A DNA stretch of 64,000 bases from Gautieria morchelliformis (lineage: Eukaryota > Basidiomycota > Agaricomycetes > Gomphales > Gomphaceae): NCBI GenBank assembly GCA_015179125.1, contig WHVA01000030.1, positions 248,001-312,000 on the forward strand. Direction: 5' to 3'. The notes under the pieces are model-generated. The model worked only from the letters and a program-made list of their open reading frames with translations, was not told the DNA's origin and did no database searches. The position numbers and the translations under genes are program-made. Below are positions 12,201 to 23,790 of this stretch, one piece after another. The first letter of the stretch is position 1, and every line of letters starts with the position of its first letter.

Positions 12201-13040
12201 ACGAGCAGGGCTGCGGCGGGAAAGGCCGCTGCGGCCAAGGCTGTAGAAAGGCGGGAGTCGATTGGCAGGCCACCGGTGCCCGTAGTGCCAAGGCTCGTTC
12301 CCGTCTCGAAAAGCACGACGTCGAGCGCGGCTGAGAAAGGTAAAGGGAAGGCGCGTCAGTCTGCGGGCGATGGGGTTGGTGAGCTATGCACGACACCATC
12401 GGGATCCACTGCCAGTGAGACGTCGACGCTCAAAGCGAGGAGCGTGAGGAGCGTGCTACGCAGGGAGTCCACGGACACGATGGATTCAGTGACCAGCTCG
12501 GCCACACAACGACCACCGAGACCAGCACGGCCCATTCCACAGGAGCCTAGTAGCCCCGGCCCGCCGTCGCCTCAACCGCCGAACAGTCTCGGCGCCACCC
12601 TCAACGTCGGCATACCGTGCATCATCTCGTCGAAACGCAGCCGTTTTCGGGCTTTCGCACGGTATATCGGGGAGCTGGAGGGCGAGCGTGGCTCGTGGGT
12701 TGGGGTCGAGATCCCCGTCGGCGAGGGGTGGGGCGCGGATAAGCTTGAGGGGCGGCAGTGGAACGACGGGACGTGGGGCGGGCGGCGGTACTTCGATATC
12801 GGGGCCGGGTTGGAGTGGGACGAGTCGGAGGAGCGGAGGAAGCGGAGGAAGGAGGGGAGTGGAGGGGTTTCGCGGGATCGGACGCTGAAGCGGGAGGGGG
12901 AGCAGCTGGTGGTGGAGAGGACGAAACGGCTGCGCAGCGTGTCGCCTGTGGTGTCGGACGCGTCGACGACGGAGTCGCGCGGGCTATTTGTGCGGCCGCA
13001 GGATGTGATCTATGTGGTCGACGCCGAGTCCGACTACTGA
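9276..13040 (+). CDS. BTB/POZ and CAP-Gly domain protein, 1195 aa
   Basis: Four exons, 9276-9471, 9523-10892, 10955-11156 and 11221-13040, with introns of 51, 62 and 64 bp, join to 1196 codons including the stop. A BTB/POZ domain sits at about residues 200-345 (SRLYSDVRIQL, FSSHRFILVSRSPYFRTQL, LGYIYTGTL, ATYLSMASLY). A helical BACK-like region follows. The middle (about 590-1030) is a Ser/Ala/Thr/Arg low-complexity linker of repeated SxAS motifs. A CAP-Gly-like module closes the protein at about 1048-1190 (RYIGELEGERGSWVGVEIP...GADKLEGRQWNDGTWGGRRYF), ending near a typical FVRPQ. CAP-Gly modules bind EEY/F tails of tubulin or EB proteins and BTB domains dimerise or recruit cullin-3. A role in microtubule-linked scaffolding is inferred. 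Confidence 0.9.
9472..9522 (+). other. 51-bp in-frame intron without stop codon
   Basis: GTGAGT...CATATAG with a TGCTGACC branch-like site. The length is a multiple of three and the sequence has no stop in the coding frame, so retention would simply add 17 residues between the N-terminal region and the Pro-rich linker of the BTB/CAP-Gly protein. Splicing is the better call because both splice sites and a branch site are present. Confidence 0.75.
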
Positions 13041-13950
13041 GCCCGCGGCCACGCTCTCCTCCCCAAATGCACTCGGGAAGCGCAGGTATCATTACATCAA
13101 TTCGCTTTTTAGTTTGCCGTCCAAAGGTTTTACTTTTGTTTCTTTGCATCAAATTGTTTCCACTAGCCAAACACTCGTTGTCCTCAATTTTCATCATCGT
13201 TTTTTTCCCTCACGCACACGTAACGCCAGTAAATATTTAGGTCTTCAAAGAATACTTAATCGTGCTGTAAACACGGGGACTAAGCTTTAAGTATACTGAT
13301 CTTATCGTGATCGTGAGGAGTCTTCTGGGTCACGCGACCTGGGTAGCGTCGACGTCTGACCGGGGCCCCGCAACCGTTACGGACTCCCAGTCACCGGAGT
13401 ATACCGCGGTGACTGAGGAGGTCGCTGCCGGCGACTTTCCACGCGTGACAGGATGGGATCGTCTGATTGGCTGCCCGGCGACAATATGCGACGACCACCT
13501 CCAGCTGATGTCGGAACGCAGACGGGTGCCCGCCACGGCTGCGGTAGAGTCTCGTGACAGCCGTGGTCTCTGAGATGTCCCTGAGGTGAGAAAACGATGC
13601 GCATGGACGTGTCGCGCTTGCTTTGTTCGAGTTTCTTCCGAGTCTCCGTCGGCTACCCGCAGTGTTCCCACAGATATGCATCAGTAGATATTAGCTCAAC
13701 TGACCGGTGCCTGATCCTTGGCAGCAAACAGCTCTCAGAATTCAGTGTCCTCGTTCGCGTGTGACATGTGAAAACCGCCGTTTCTGGACTCCGAACGGGA
13801 CCGGCATCCGAGACCCATTGGGTCCTCGCCTTGCGCCGATCGCAGTCGGGGACCGGGCTCTGACTCTTTAACGCCAGCCCCCGCCTCTCCCAAATGCTCC
13901 CTGCGCCGTCCGTCTTTCCCTAGCTTGTCCTCTCCCCGCTGTGCGCCATC
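13041..13950. other. Intergenic region with small inverted repeat
   Basis: A region between two plus-strand genes. It holds one 8-bp perfect inverted repeat (13389-13396 with 13407-13414, AGTCACCG/CGGTGACT) around a 10-base loop and a GC-rich, pyrimidine-rich stretch just before 13951 that suits a promoter and leader. No RNA gene seen. Confidence 0.4.
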
Positions 13951-15628
13951 ATGTCTGCCGCTTTCCGAATAACAAGTGCCCTCTGGGACAAGATCCACCA
14001 TTTCGCTTCCTTTCCCCAGACAGGTGGTGCGTGCGCCTGCGCCCAGCTGCGCGCTGTCTCCTCATCCCCGTCTAGTCTCACTCCAGCAGATGGCCCTCTT
14101 TGGCCAGAACCCATCCCAGGGGACCCTTCTCAAGGGCAGCCAGTTCCTCGCGGGTGAGCACGCGAGCACCTTGCCACACCCAATGCCGCTGATCCACCCC
14201 CAGAGGAGCTCCCCGTTCGCCTAGCACACAGAGTCAAGGAACTTGACGAACTGCCCCACAACCTCAGCGGCATGCCGTCCATCAAGAAGGTCAAGCACTG
14301 GTATGCCCAGTCTTTCGAGGTCAGACCCCCGTCGTCCTTGTTATGTCGCTCACACTTCATCGTTGCTACAGGAACTCATTACATTCCCTAAACCCACATT
14401 GAACGAACAGATCCGGCAGGCCCTTAATACTCCACATCCTAACGGCTTCCAACTTCCAGAAGCCACCCCCAACCCCGCCATGCGCAAGTTCATCGTCCCC
14501 GGCTCCCCCGCAGCCGGCAACGGCATCCAGAACCGCACAAAGCTACGCATTCCCATGGAACGAAGGTATGCGGGCGGTTTGCATACCGCCCGCCCTCGTA
14601 TTTATGACCGTAGGTACTATGCACATACCGGAGAGGTCGACTGGCCCCCGGAAGTGCGTGACTACAATTCCCGTTTCACAAAATGTCTCGATGTCATCAA
14701 GCGGCGGCACGACCCCACCGTGACCACCGTTGCCCAGGGCGTGCTCGAGTGGAAGCGCAGCCAGAACGAGAAGGAGATCGGGCTTGATGTCCAGGCGTGG
14801 CTCGACCGCTTCTACATGAGCCGTATTGGCATTCGCTTTCTTATTGGGCAACGTGCGTGCGATCTGCGTCGGGTGTTTTTTTTTTGTACGTGCGGATTGA
14901 CGACGCGCAGACATTGCCTTGAACACCCTCGAGGCACATAAGGATTACGTCGGCATCATCTGCACCAACACAAACGTCCGCGACGTGGTCCACGAAGCCA
15001 TCGAGAACGCGCGCTTCGTGTGCGAGGAGCATTACGCCATGTTCAAGGGTCCGCCCGTGCAGCTCATCTGTCCAGACAGCCTCTACTTCGCATATGTCCC
15101 CGGTCATCTGTGAGTGCCGTGTGACGCCCAGCCGCTTCCGCGCAACTGACGCGGAAGGCGCCAGATCTCACATCTGCTTCGAGCTCCTCAAAAACTCGCT
15201 CCGCGCCGTCGTCGAGCGCTTCGGGACGTCGGACGAGGCCCGCCTCCCCCCGATCAAGGTCGTCGTCATCGAGGGAAACGAGGACATCACGATCAAGATC
15301 TCGGACGAGGGCGGCGGGATACCCCGCTCCGCCATCCCGCTCATATGGACGTACATGTACACCACGATGGAGGGGCAGAGCGTGGACCAGGACTTTGAGA
15401 CGCAGGGGAGCGACTTTAAGGCGCCCATGGCGGGGTTCGGGTATGGCTTGCCCTTGTCGCGGCTGGTGAGTGGCATGACTCTTTTTTGACCAGCCTCCCC
15501 CGCTCATCGTGTCACAGTACGCGCGGTATTTTGGCGGCGACTTGCGCTTGATATCCATGGAGGGGTATGGGACAGACGTATATATACATCTGAACCGGCT
15601 CTCGAGCAGTCGGGAGCCCCTGCAGTAG
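13951..15628 (+). CDS. Mitochondrial PDH/branched-chain dehydrogenase kinase, 437 aa
   Basis: Eight exons: 13951-14026, 14076-14153, 14204-14319, 14372-14565, 14614-14852, 14911-15109, 15165-15465, 15518-15628, with introns of 48-58 bp; 438 codons including stop. The first splice site was placed at 14027 (GTGCGT) because it gives the conserved FPQTGVSLQQM. Family marks are RIGIRFLIGQH, the N-box HLSHICFELLKN (about residues 299-310, with the catalytic Glu after His), the G1 motif DEGGGI (about 347) and the G2 motif GFGYGLPLSRL (about 391), all GHKL-type ATP-binding elements. Such kinases phosphorylate the E1-alpha subunit of pyruvate or branched-chain 2-oxoacid dehydrogenase in the mitochondrial matrix. 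The weakly amphipathic N-terminus may target it there. I cannot separate the two substrate classes from sequence alone. Confidence 0.95.
14566..14613 (+). other. 48-bp kinase intron containing a 9-bp hairpin
   Basis: The intron between the fourth and fifth exons of the kinase gene contains GCGGGCGGT and ACCGCCCGC around a 6-base loop (TTGCAT), starting four bases inside the 5' splice site. A 9-bp GC-rich stem in such a short intron would hold the splice donor close to structure. Confidence 0.8.
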
Positions 15629-17161
15629 TTATCGATTATCGCCCACGATCACGATCACGAGCTTTTTTTAACGGTAATGCCTCTTGCATTTCATACGCAT
15701 CATCCTCATTTTGTAGTCTTAGAACAGAGTATATACAGCATATTACGAGCAACGTCCTTTCTTGTGACTGGCCAATTTGCAGTTGAACGTTGAGTCGTCT
15801 GGACACTCTCCTGACGAGTCACATCAGTCGCTGAAATAGGTTGAACGCAGTGTCCACCTGGAATACGAACCCGAACCCGAGACAAGAAAAAAGAGCTTAC
15901 CTACATACTTAGAACATTTGCAAAGCAGAAGTCATCCATGGGAGTCCAATCTCGATGGTAACTGAAATCCACCGATCGCGTTTTCCATGGTAATAATTGC
16001 CAAGGTGGCGCGGGTGGTTGGTGACATGACAGAAGTCACGGAGGCCCTTGTCAGGGGTTGGATTTCATGTCTGAGTCGGTGGTGAGTTGGTTTTTGGAAA
16101 TGCGTGGCCCGAATTTTGAATAGACCGTAATATTGCGCGAATAGAGACGGCTGGCTGATGGCCAGAAGACCTCTTCTACTGCGCATCAGTTCAAATTCGC
16201 CGTTCTTAGCTTCAGGATCTCAAGTTGCCCAATGCAATGGGGCTTGGCCCAAATATATAGTAGGGATATACTTGTCTTCTTCAATCAGGTCAAATGGAAC
16301 AGACACTAGATTCTTGTTGCAATGCCTGTGAAATAAGATGTGGCCAGAGGTGCAGATCGAAGAACGAATTAGGCCTGGGAATGCTTGTGGTTTGATGCCC
16401 GGCCATCCATTTGCAACCGACGCGAGCCCCGGCCCTCTAGTTTCACTTTGCTGTCACGGTATATATATTCTTGTTCCTAAGAGAAAAACTCGGTAGAGTC
16501 AAAATCAGACATCAAGATGGCCATATCGCATACCTTTGTTCTGTCAGAATAATAATGGCTTTCTGCTTCAAGCTTGAATTTCAAGGCCTGCGCACTACAG
16601 TAATGATGCAGATGGCAGATTTTTTTCCAAAACAATATTAATCTAGCTGTGCATGTGTCTGACCTAGTTTAGCGTTGGTCGTCACCCATCTTGTGGACAA
16701 TTCAAGTGATACTCCACTGCAGCAAGTATAGACACAGCAACGGTCATGCGGTGTGGCATGCATCAAAGTAACCAGCATCAGGTATTACAAGCCCGCAGGA
16801 CAGCAACGACTCCGATGACGATGCCAGGGACTGAGACAACGAAAACGCAACTATTACAGAGCGCAAGGGCGTGCAGACGCAGACAAAGAATATCTAATGG
16901 GGAAGGCCGAATACTTATATTCTGTACGGAAATGAGGCATAGGCTGTAAGAGACAACATGGACATGAGAGCGTGCATGAGGTGGGTGGGGTGGGGTGAGG
17001 TGCGGATAGCGGGCATGGCGTGCGGGGGAGGTAGTGCGGATGGAAAGTGCAGAGAAAGCAACGACAGACAAGGGTAAACGTATAAACAAAAGAAAGAAGC
17101 CGGCAAACACTGCAACGAAGCAGTTAAACCAACGACGCACCAAGATATAGGCCAGAGAACA
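15629..17161. other. 1.5-kb intergenic region between convergent genes
   Basis: The kinase gene and the G3BP-like gene converge here. No open frame has splice-supported extension or a recognisable motif. Short T-runs and the site of two 3' ends suggest only untranslated tails and spacer. Confidence 0.5.
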
Positions 17162-18930
17162 TCAAGGCTTATTACCCCCGGGGGCAGCAGCACCCCTCCC
17201 CGCGCCGCCCCTGCCTCTCCCCGAGGCGCCCCTAAACCCACCGGTACCCGCACCTCCGCCTCTCTCTTGTCCCGGCCCACCGGTCCTCGGCCTCGGGGGC
17301 GGCCTCTCTCCCCGTTCCTTGCGAGTCTCCACGCTGATCCTAGCGCTTCCTCCACCATCGAGTTCAACGCGCACACCACCCTCACCTCCAGCACTCACAG
17401 GGAGACTGGCGACAATGGCACGCCGCGCAGCGTCAAGGGTGGTGAATTCAAGGAACGCACACGCCTTTGTCCGCACGATTTCAAGTTCCTTGATGGGCCC
17501 GAAGCGTGTTGTAAGCGTGCCAGACAGCGCCTGGTGCGAAACGACTTCTGTGACACTCTGTCGGACAACATGACAAGAGTCAACAGTAAGTCTTTTAGCC
17601 TCTAACTTGAGCGTACCTTGACGAAACACTGCGGGGTGGCGACACCCAACGCAGCCTGGTGCATTGGGTGCAGTTCTTGCCTACCCTCCCGCATCTCCTT
17701 ATCAGAGGCGCCTGCACGATGAACCTCTGGCTTCTGAGCAGATACCGGAGCAGGTGGTGGAGCAGCACTGACACCGCGGGCTTCCTGCGCAACCTGAGGT
17801 CCCCATCTGTTTGAGTTAGCGGCAGCAAGGTTGGCCCACGTCTTGGGAGCGGGAGGGGCCGATGGCGCCGTGGGCTTAGGAGATGGCGCCGGCGCAGAAG
17901 ATGATGCAGGCTTGGCAGTGGGAGCAGACACATGGGCCGGTCCAGGAGTCGAAACGGCAGTCGGTACGGGAGGCGGAGGAGGAACAGGGGTAGGTGACAC
18001 GGATGGTCGTGGTGGAGGGGTGGACGGCGCTACAGGCTGAGGCGTTTCAGCAGGAGGCGTGGGAGGCACAACAGGCTCAACCGAAGGTTTCACGGCTTCC
18101 ACCTCCGGGGCGGGAGGTGCTGGTTCCGCCTCCGCGACGGACGGAGAATGATGAATACCATTCGGCGCGGGCTTCTTCTCCTCGAGAACAACAGGGGCAG
18201 GCTCTGGTGTCTTCACTTCCGGGGTGGCAGATTTGACCGCTGGACCGTGGGAGGGCTGGAGGTGATCCGGCGCGGGTGCCGCGATAGGGTGCGAAGCCTT
18301 CCCAACAGGAACGGGTTCCTGGACATTTTCCTGGACAATATCTGTGGAAACCTGAGTAGCGACAGATTCGTCGGTCTGCTCGTGAGCCTGATCCTCGTCT
18401 TCAGCATCAACAGACTCCTCCTTCAGGAAGCGGAAGATGTCGTTGAGGACAAAGTAGCCATTGGGCTGTTCGGCAAGGAAGAAAGTTTGCGCGAACTTGC
18501 GCCAGGGCTCCCCACGATTTGACATCTCACCAATGACCTGAATGATGATGCCGCCGTTCGCGGAGGACTGCGCGTCCACGGAGTGAATGAAGACTTTACA
18601 ATCCTGAAATCCAATGGAGAGAATTTTATTGTGAATCTCCTGAAGGTGACAGAGTAGAGGTTCAAGAGTGAATCAAACATAGTGTATAAGGCCGCCACTC
18701 ACCTGTTGCCCATAACAAGGCCTACCATCCTCACCTTCCGTGCCATGAATAAAGGTCGAGTTTTTGGTGTAAAAACAATGGAGTCTGTGGGGCTGTTTGT
18801 TTACAAAGGTGTAGTACTGGGGAACAAACTGCCACCCGACTTCGGACGGGATGACGTTGGCATGGATGGAAGACGGAGTGGCGTTGTTAGGATTAGCGTT
18901 GACGGTGGAACTGGACGCGGGCGCTGTCAT
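17162..18930 (-). CDS. G3BP/Bre5-like NTF2 + RRM + RGG protein, 548 aa
   Basis: Minus strand, three exons 18930-18703, 18639-17617 and 17557-17162, introns of 63 and 59 bp, all phase 0. Residues about 26-150 form an NTF2-like domain (VGWQFVPQYYTFVNKQPHRLHCFY, DCKVFIHSVDAQSSANGGIIIQVIGEMS, FAQTFFLAEQPNGYFVLNDIFRF). A long acidic then Pro/Ala-rich linker follows, with the conserved segment PKTWANLAA. An RRM at about 410-485 (CFVK, LTTRFGPIKELEIV, KACAFLEFTTLDAAR) and an Arg/Gly-rich tail complete the G3BP architecture. Relatives are human G3BP, a stress-granule nucleator, and yeast Bre5, a cofactor of the deubiquitinase Ubp3. A role in mRNP granules or deubiquitination is inferred. The start chosen is at 18930, since the frame runs on upstream to an ATG at 18966 without extra conservation. 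Confidence 0.92.
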
Positions 18931-21623
18931 GATGCAGACAAAACGATGTGGGCGAACTGCTCGCAAGCATGCTGAGTGGCGAGAGAGCGATGGTGGCAGA
19001 GGAGACGTACGTTCTAGAAAGGCTGAGTACTACAACAGGGCACGGATATCGATCGAGGGTCGGCGACTATGAAGTGACGACTGATTATTTTGAGGTGGCC
19101 AACGGTGAGTTGCACGACGTTGAAGACGGTGAGCACAAAGGCCAGATAGAGCAAGAAAAAAACTCGCGAAGGAGTTGACAAATCTACGCGGAGTTCAAAA
19201 TTTAAAATTTGCATATGGAACTACATATAACCAAGCTCTGTATTTACTACTAGTAACACCTCAACGTCAACGTCCAACTACTGAGGTTGCAGGGCATCAT
19301 GTTCAATCCTGAAAACTACTTTTATCTCAATCGCGCTTGTCAACTTACAACTTCAGAAACAATTGAAGCCAAATACTGAAGCTGAGCGCTGAAGCTTGAA
19401 GGCCCATACTTCGAAGCCTTACGAGGCAAGTGTCGTCAGATGCTGGACAGTGGACGTGGCACATAATACGGAGGCTGATGTTATGGAAGCCTTAGAGGTG
19501 TTGAAGTTGATTCTGGCATGTCAGAAGTGAGACAAGCCCTCAGCTGACCTCGCGACACACCTCTCTCATACAAAATGGACTTTATTGTTGTAATTTGTTT
19601 GAGGCCAGGCAAAGACATCGGTTTAATTGTGAATCAACACGAGGCGACCTGCAACAGCAGTCATGAGTGGAAAGAGAGTAAAGCATTTAATTAATATCTT
19701 ATAGGTTATATATTGTGCGGACGCACGACCCAGCATATGAGTGGACGAAATACGGAGCCTTGCTTTTGATCGTGTCGCCGGGCCGAACGTCTCTGCATCA
19801 TCTGATCTCACCAGCTCTAGCTAGGACTATATGAGGAAAATTGCTGACATAAGTAGACGATATTGAATGCATATGAGTGAAGCTTGCTTTTTGAGGGGGT
19901 GTTCTATATCGATGGGTTACATTCCGGCAGGTCCAGATGGGTTCGTGGGTGCCTGTTTACAGCTTAGTGTCATAATTGGCGAGATGCTGTACAGTTTTGC
20001 GCTGTGTTGCTGCGCTATCTTAACATCATGCCCCTGCAGGGAAACTATATGATGCGAATCAGATGCCATGATGATATATGCGGGTCGTCTGGACGCCACG
20101 CACCCAGTCTAGTGTTGGGTATCAGTGAGTGAAGAACCTGTATATATTACACCAGCAGTTTCGACGAGAGACCGAATCGTGATCTTCCATTGCAACATTG
20201 TAGGCTCGATATACTGAGCGGAATAGGACGGGCAACTTCTCACTTGCTATATAATTCAGCTACACGGCGCCATGTCTTGATATCGTCTTGTGTGTGGGGG
20301 GGTGGGGGCTGAGTAGTGATGTGCTTTGATCTGTGGTTGGGATGTTCAGAAATTTCGCCAATGCACTCTGCCTTAAATCGAACTTGAAGCGCATTGATAG
20401 GTCGTGAGGTGTGTGTCAGTTGGGTCACCGTCATGTCTTCGAGGCACTTTATGATGAAAGTGGATAACCCGTACATACCTCCCTCAAAGCTAGGGGATCA
20501 CAACCGCCTCGGCCACACCCAGATTGGCGAACCCCGAGTCATCGTCGAGCTCCTGCCAGTGCCCTGAGCTGCCCTGAGCTACTAGAATGCTTGAAACGAG
20601 GATGCTCCATAGGCTATATATTGAAAACATAGATTAGCAAGAATTGTACGACTCACCACGAACTGGGTTTGGAATGTCAAATAAGTTCATCCGAAGCCAG
20701 ACGCCTAAACTTGTAGACGCAGCGGTCGGGTAACTATCGTTTCAGACTAAGTATACATCACGTATAGCATGCAGGAGGGCATTCGAGCAGGTCTCCTGGT
20801 GCTTGCCTAACTTGCTGGAGATGATGGTGACGACGCACAGACTGGGATGCACAGCTTACGTGGGTTCAAGAATCCCGTCGGGGTATGATAGTTTGTTGCT
20901 AGGTAAATGGCCACGGTCTGGTAATAGACATGGAGCGAATTAAGACTGACATGGCCCTACAAGAAGTTGATAAGGAAGCACGTGGCGGTGCGGCTATGTC
21001 ATGTCGATGCATTCCATAACATGCGATGAATTGCAGAAGATCGTCTGGCGCGTGAACATGACAGCGGCTGTCTTAGCACATCACTCACCGTACACTGCAA
21101 AATGCAGGAGGGTGCTGACAGCACTTGCAGAACCTCAGCTCAGTTAGATACAGATCTCGTGCGAAATTTCGCCTGCAAATTCAATGGTGCTATAATAGTC
21201 AGTCAGTGATGCGGTCGAAGTGCTATGCCTGAGAAATTTCAGCGACATCTACTGTAAGGCGACATGAGCTCAGGCAGCCTGGAGCTGAAAAAAATGCTGG
21301 AGGTTGACCGTACCAAGAAGGCAACCATGGCCGGCCGGCGTGGCGTGGATGAAACTTGATGTTGACGGCTGTGATGAGATCGCTCAGCCAAATACTTATT
21401 AGCAGTACTTAAGTACATCAGCTCGCGCTCGGCCTGCTGTCCGTTGGGCATATTCCATCAAAACAGATCTAGAGGCGGTCCAACGGGCGTTTACGTGCCA
21501 TAGGCCATCAATCCCAACTCCGCCTAGCCTTTGTTGTTTCCTCTTTGCTCACTGCGCTCCTTCCCTTTCCCTCCTTATTCACGCTCTCTCCCCGCTCGCT
21601 AGTCGACTTTCACGTTTGCAACG
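18931..21623. other. 2.7-kb intergenic region between divergent genes
   Basis: Divergent promoters for the G3BP-like gene and the MAP kinase must lie within it. I see a G-run (GGGGGGTGGGGG, near 20298), a 10-bp direct duplication GCCCTGAGCT at 20561-20580 and scattered AT-rich tracts (for example 19196-19210), but no gene, tRNA or mobile element I can defend. Confidence 0.45.
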
Positions 21624-23104
<1,481 letters not shown>

Positions 23105-23790
23105 CTTACAATCCCGCAATTATATATCTCCATCCATGTTCCGTGGCTTCTGTATCGTTGCCGTGTCACTCTTTATCAGCACCCGTTTCTGAAGGCGCTT
23201 AAGACGTCTGTGCTGCAGGAGCTCGGTGTCTCGCCGATATCTATCTATACGTTTCTTTCCGTATGATCTCCTCACTTTCTTTATGATTGATGTATGGAAT
23301 GCATCTAGGGTAACTGTGCAATAGCGTACATGGTTTGTGGGATATATCATGAAACATGTAAAGATGTTTTTAAATTGTACCGCATCGATATCTTCCTACT
23401 CATAGCCGACTACTGGTCTACGGCCAGTAGCCTACATGACCGCTTGAGCACTGACGGCCAAATTAGACAAAAGGTCAGCTTCAATGTATTTAGAGTAAGT
23501 ACTTAGAGTTGTGAATTCAAGATCATTATTGTAAGATCTAGTGACACACTTTAGCAGAAGATCCTGAGGAAGATCCTGGACGGTCTATCCGCGTTGAATC
23601 AAATACACACAAACTCTGGGGAACGTTTCTGGTAATTGCATCATTCACGCCACATTTTCGGGACAATTGCAAAGCGAAGTGATTTGGTTGTGTTGCCGGC
23701 CGTGGAGCGATGGTGACGTAATTACAGACAGTAAATTTTCAAACCGGTGCACCCCCTAACTTGTAACGAGTTTTCAAAACCAATCCAAGT
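23105..23790. other. Intergenic region between MAP kinase and HET-C
   Basis: Terminator of the kinase gene and promoter of HET-C, both on the plus strand. No open frame or RNA gene stands out. The immediate 5' side of HET-C has a short A-rich CAATCCAAGT before the ATG. Confidence 0.5.

Noticed and set aside
11645..12316. 223-codon minus-strand frame opposite the BTB/CAP-Gly linker
   Set aside because: It is the complement of a Ser/Ala repeat region, with hydrophobic low complexity and no domain.
20868..20890. B-box-like GGGTTCAAGAATCCC, possible tRNA
   Set aside because: The loop would be nine bases and no A-box, D-arm or acceptor pairing was found.
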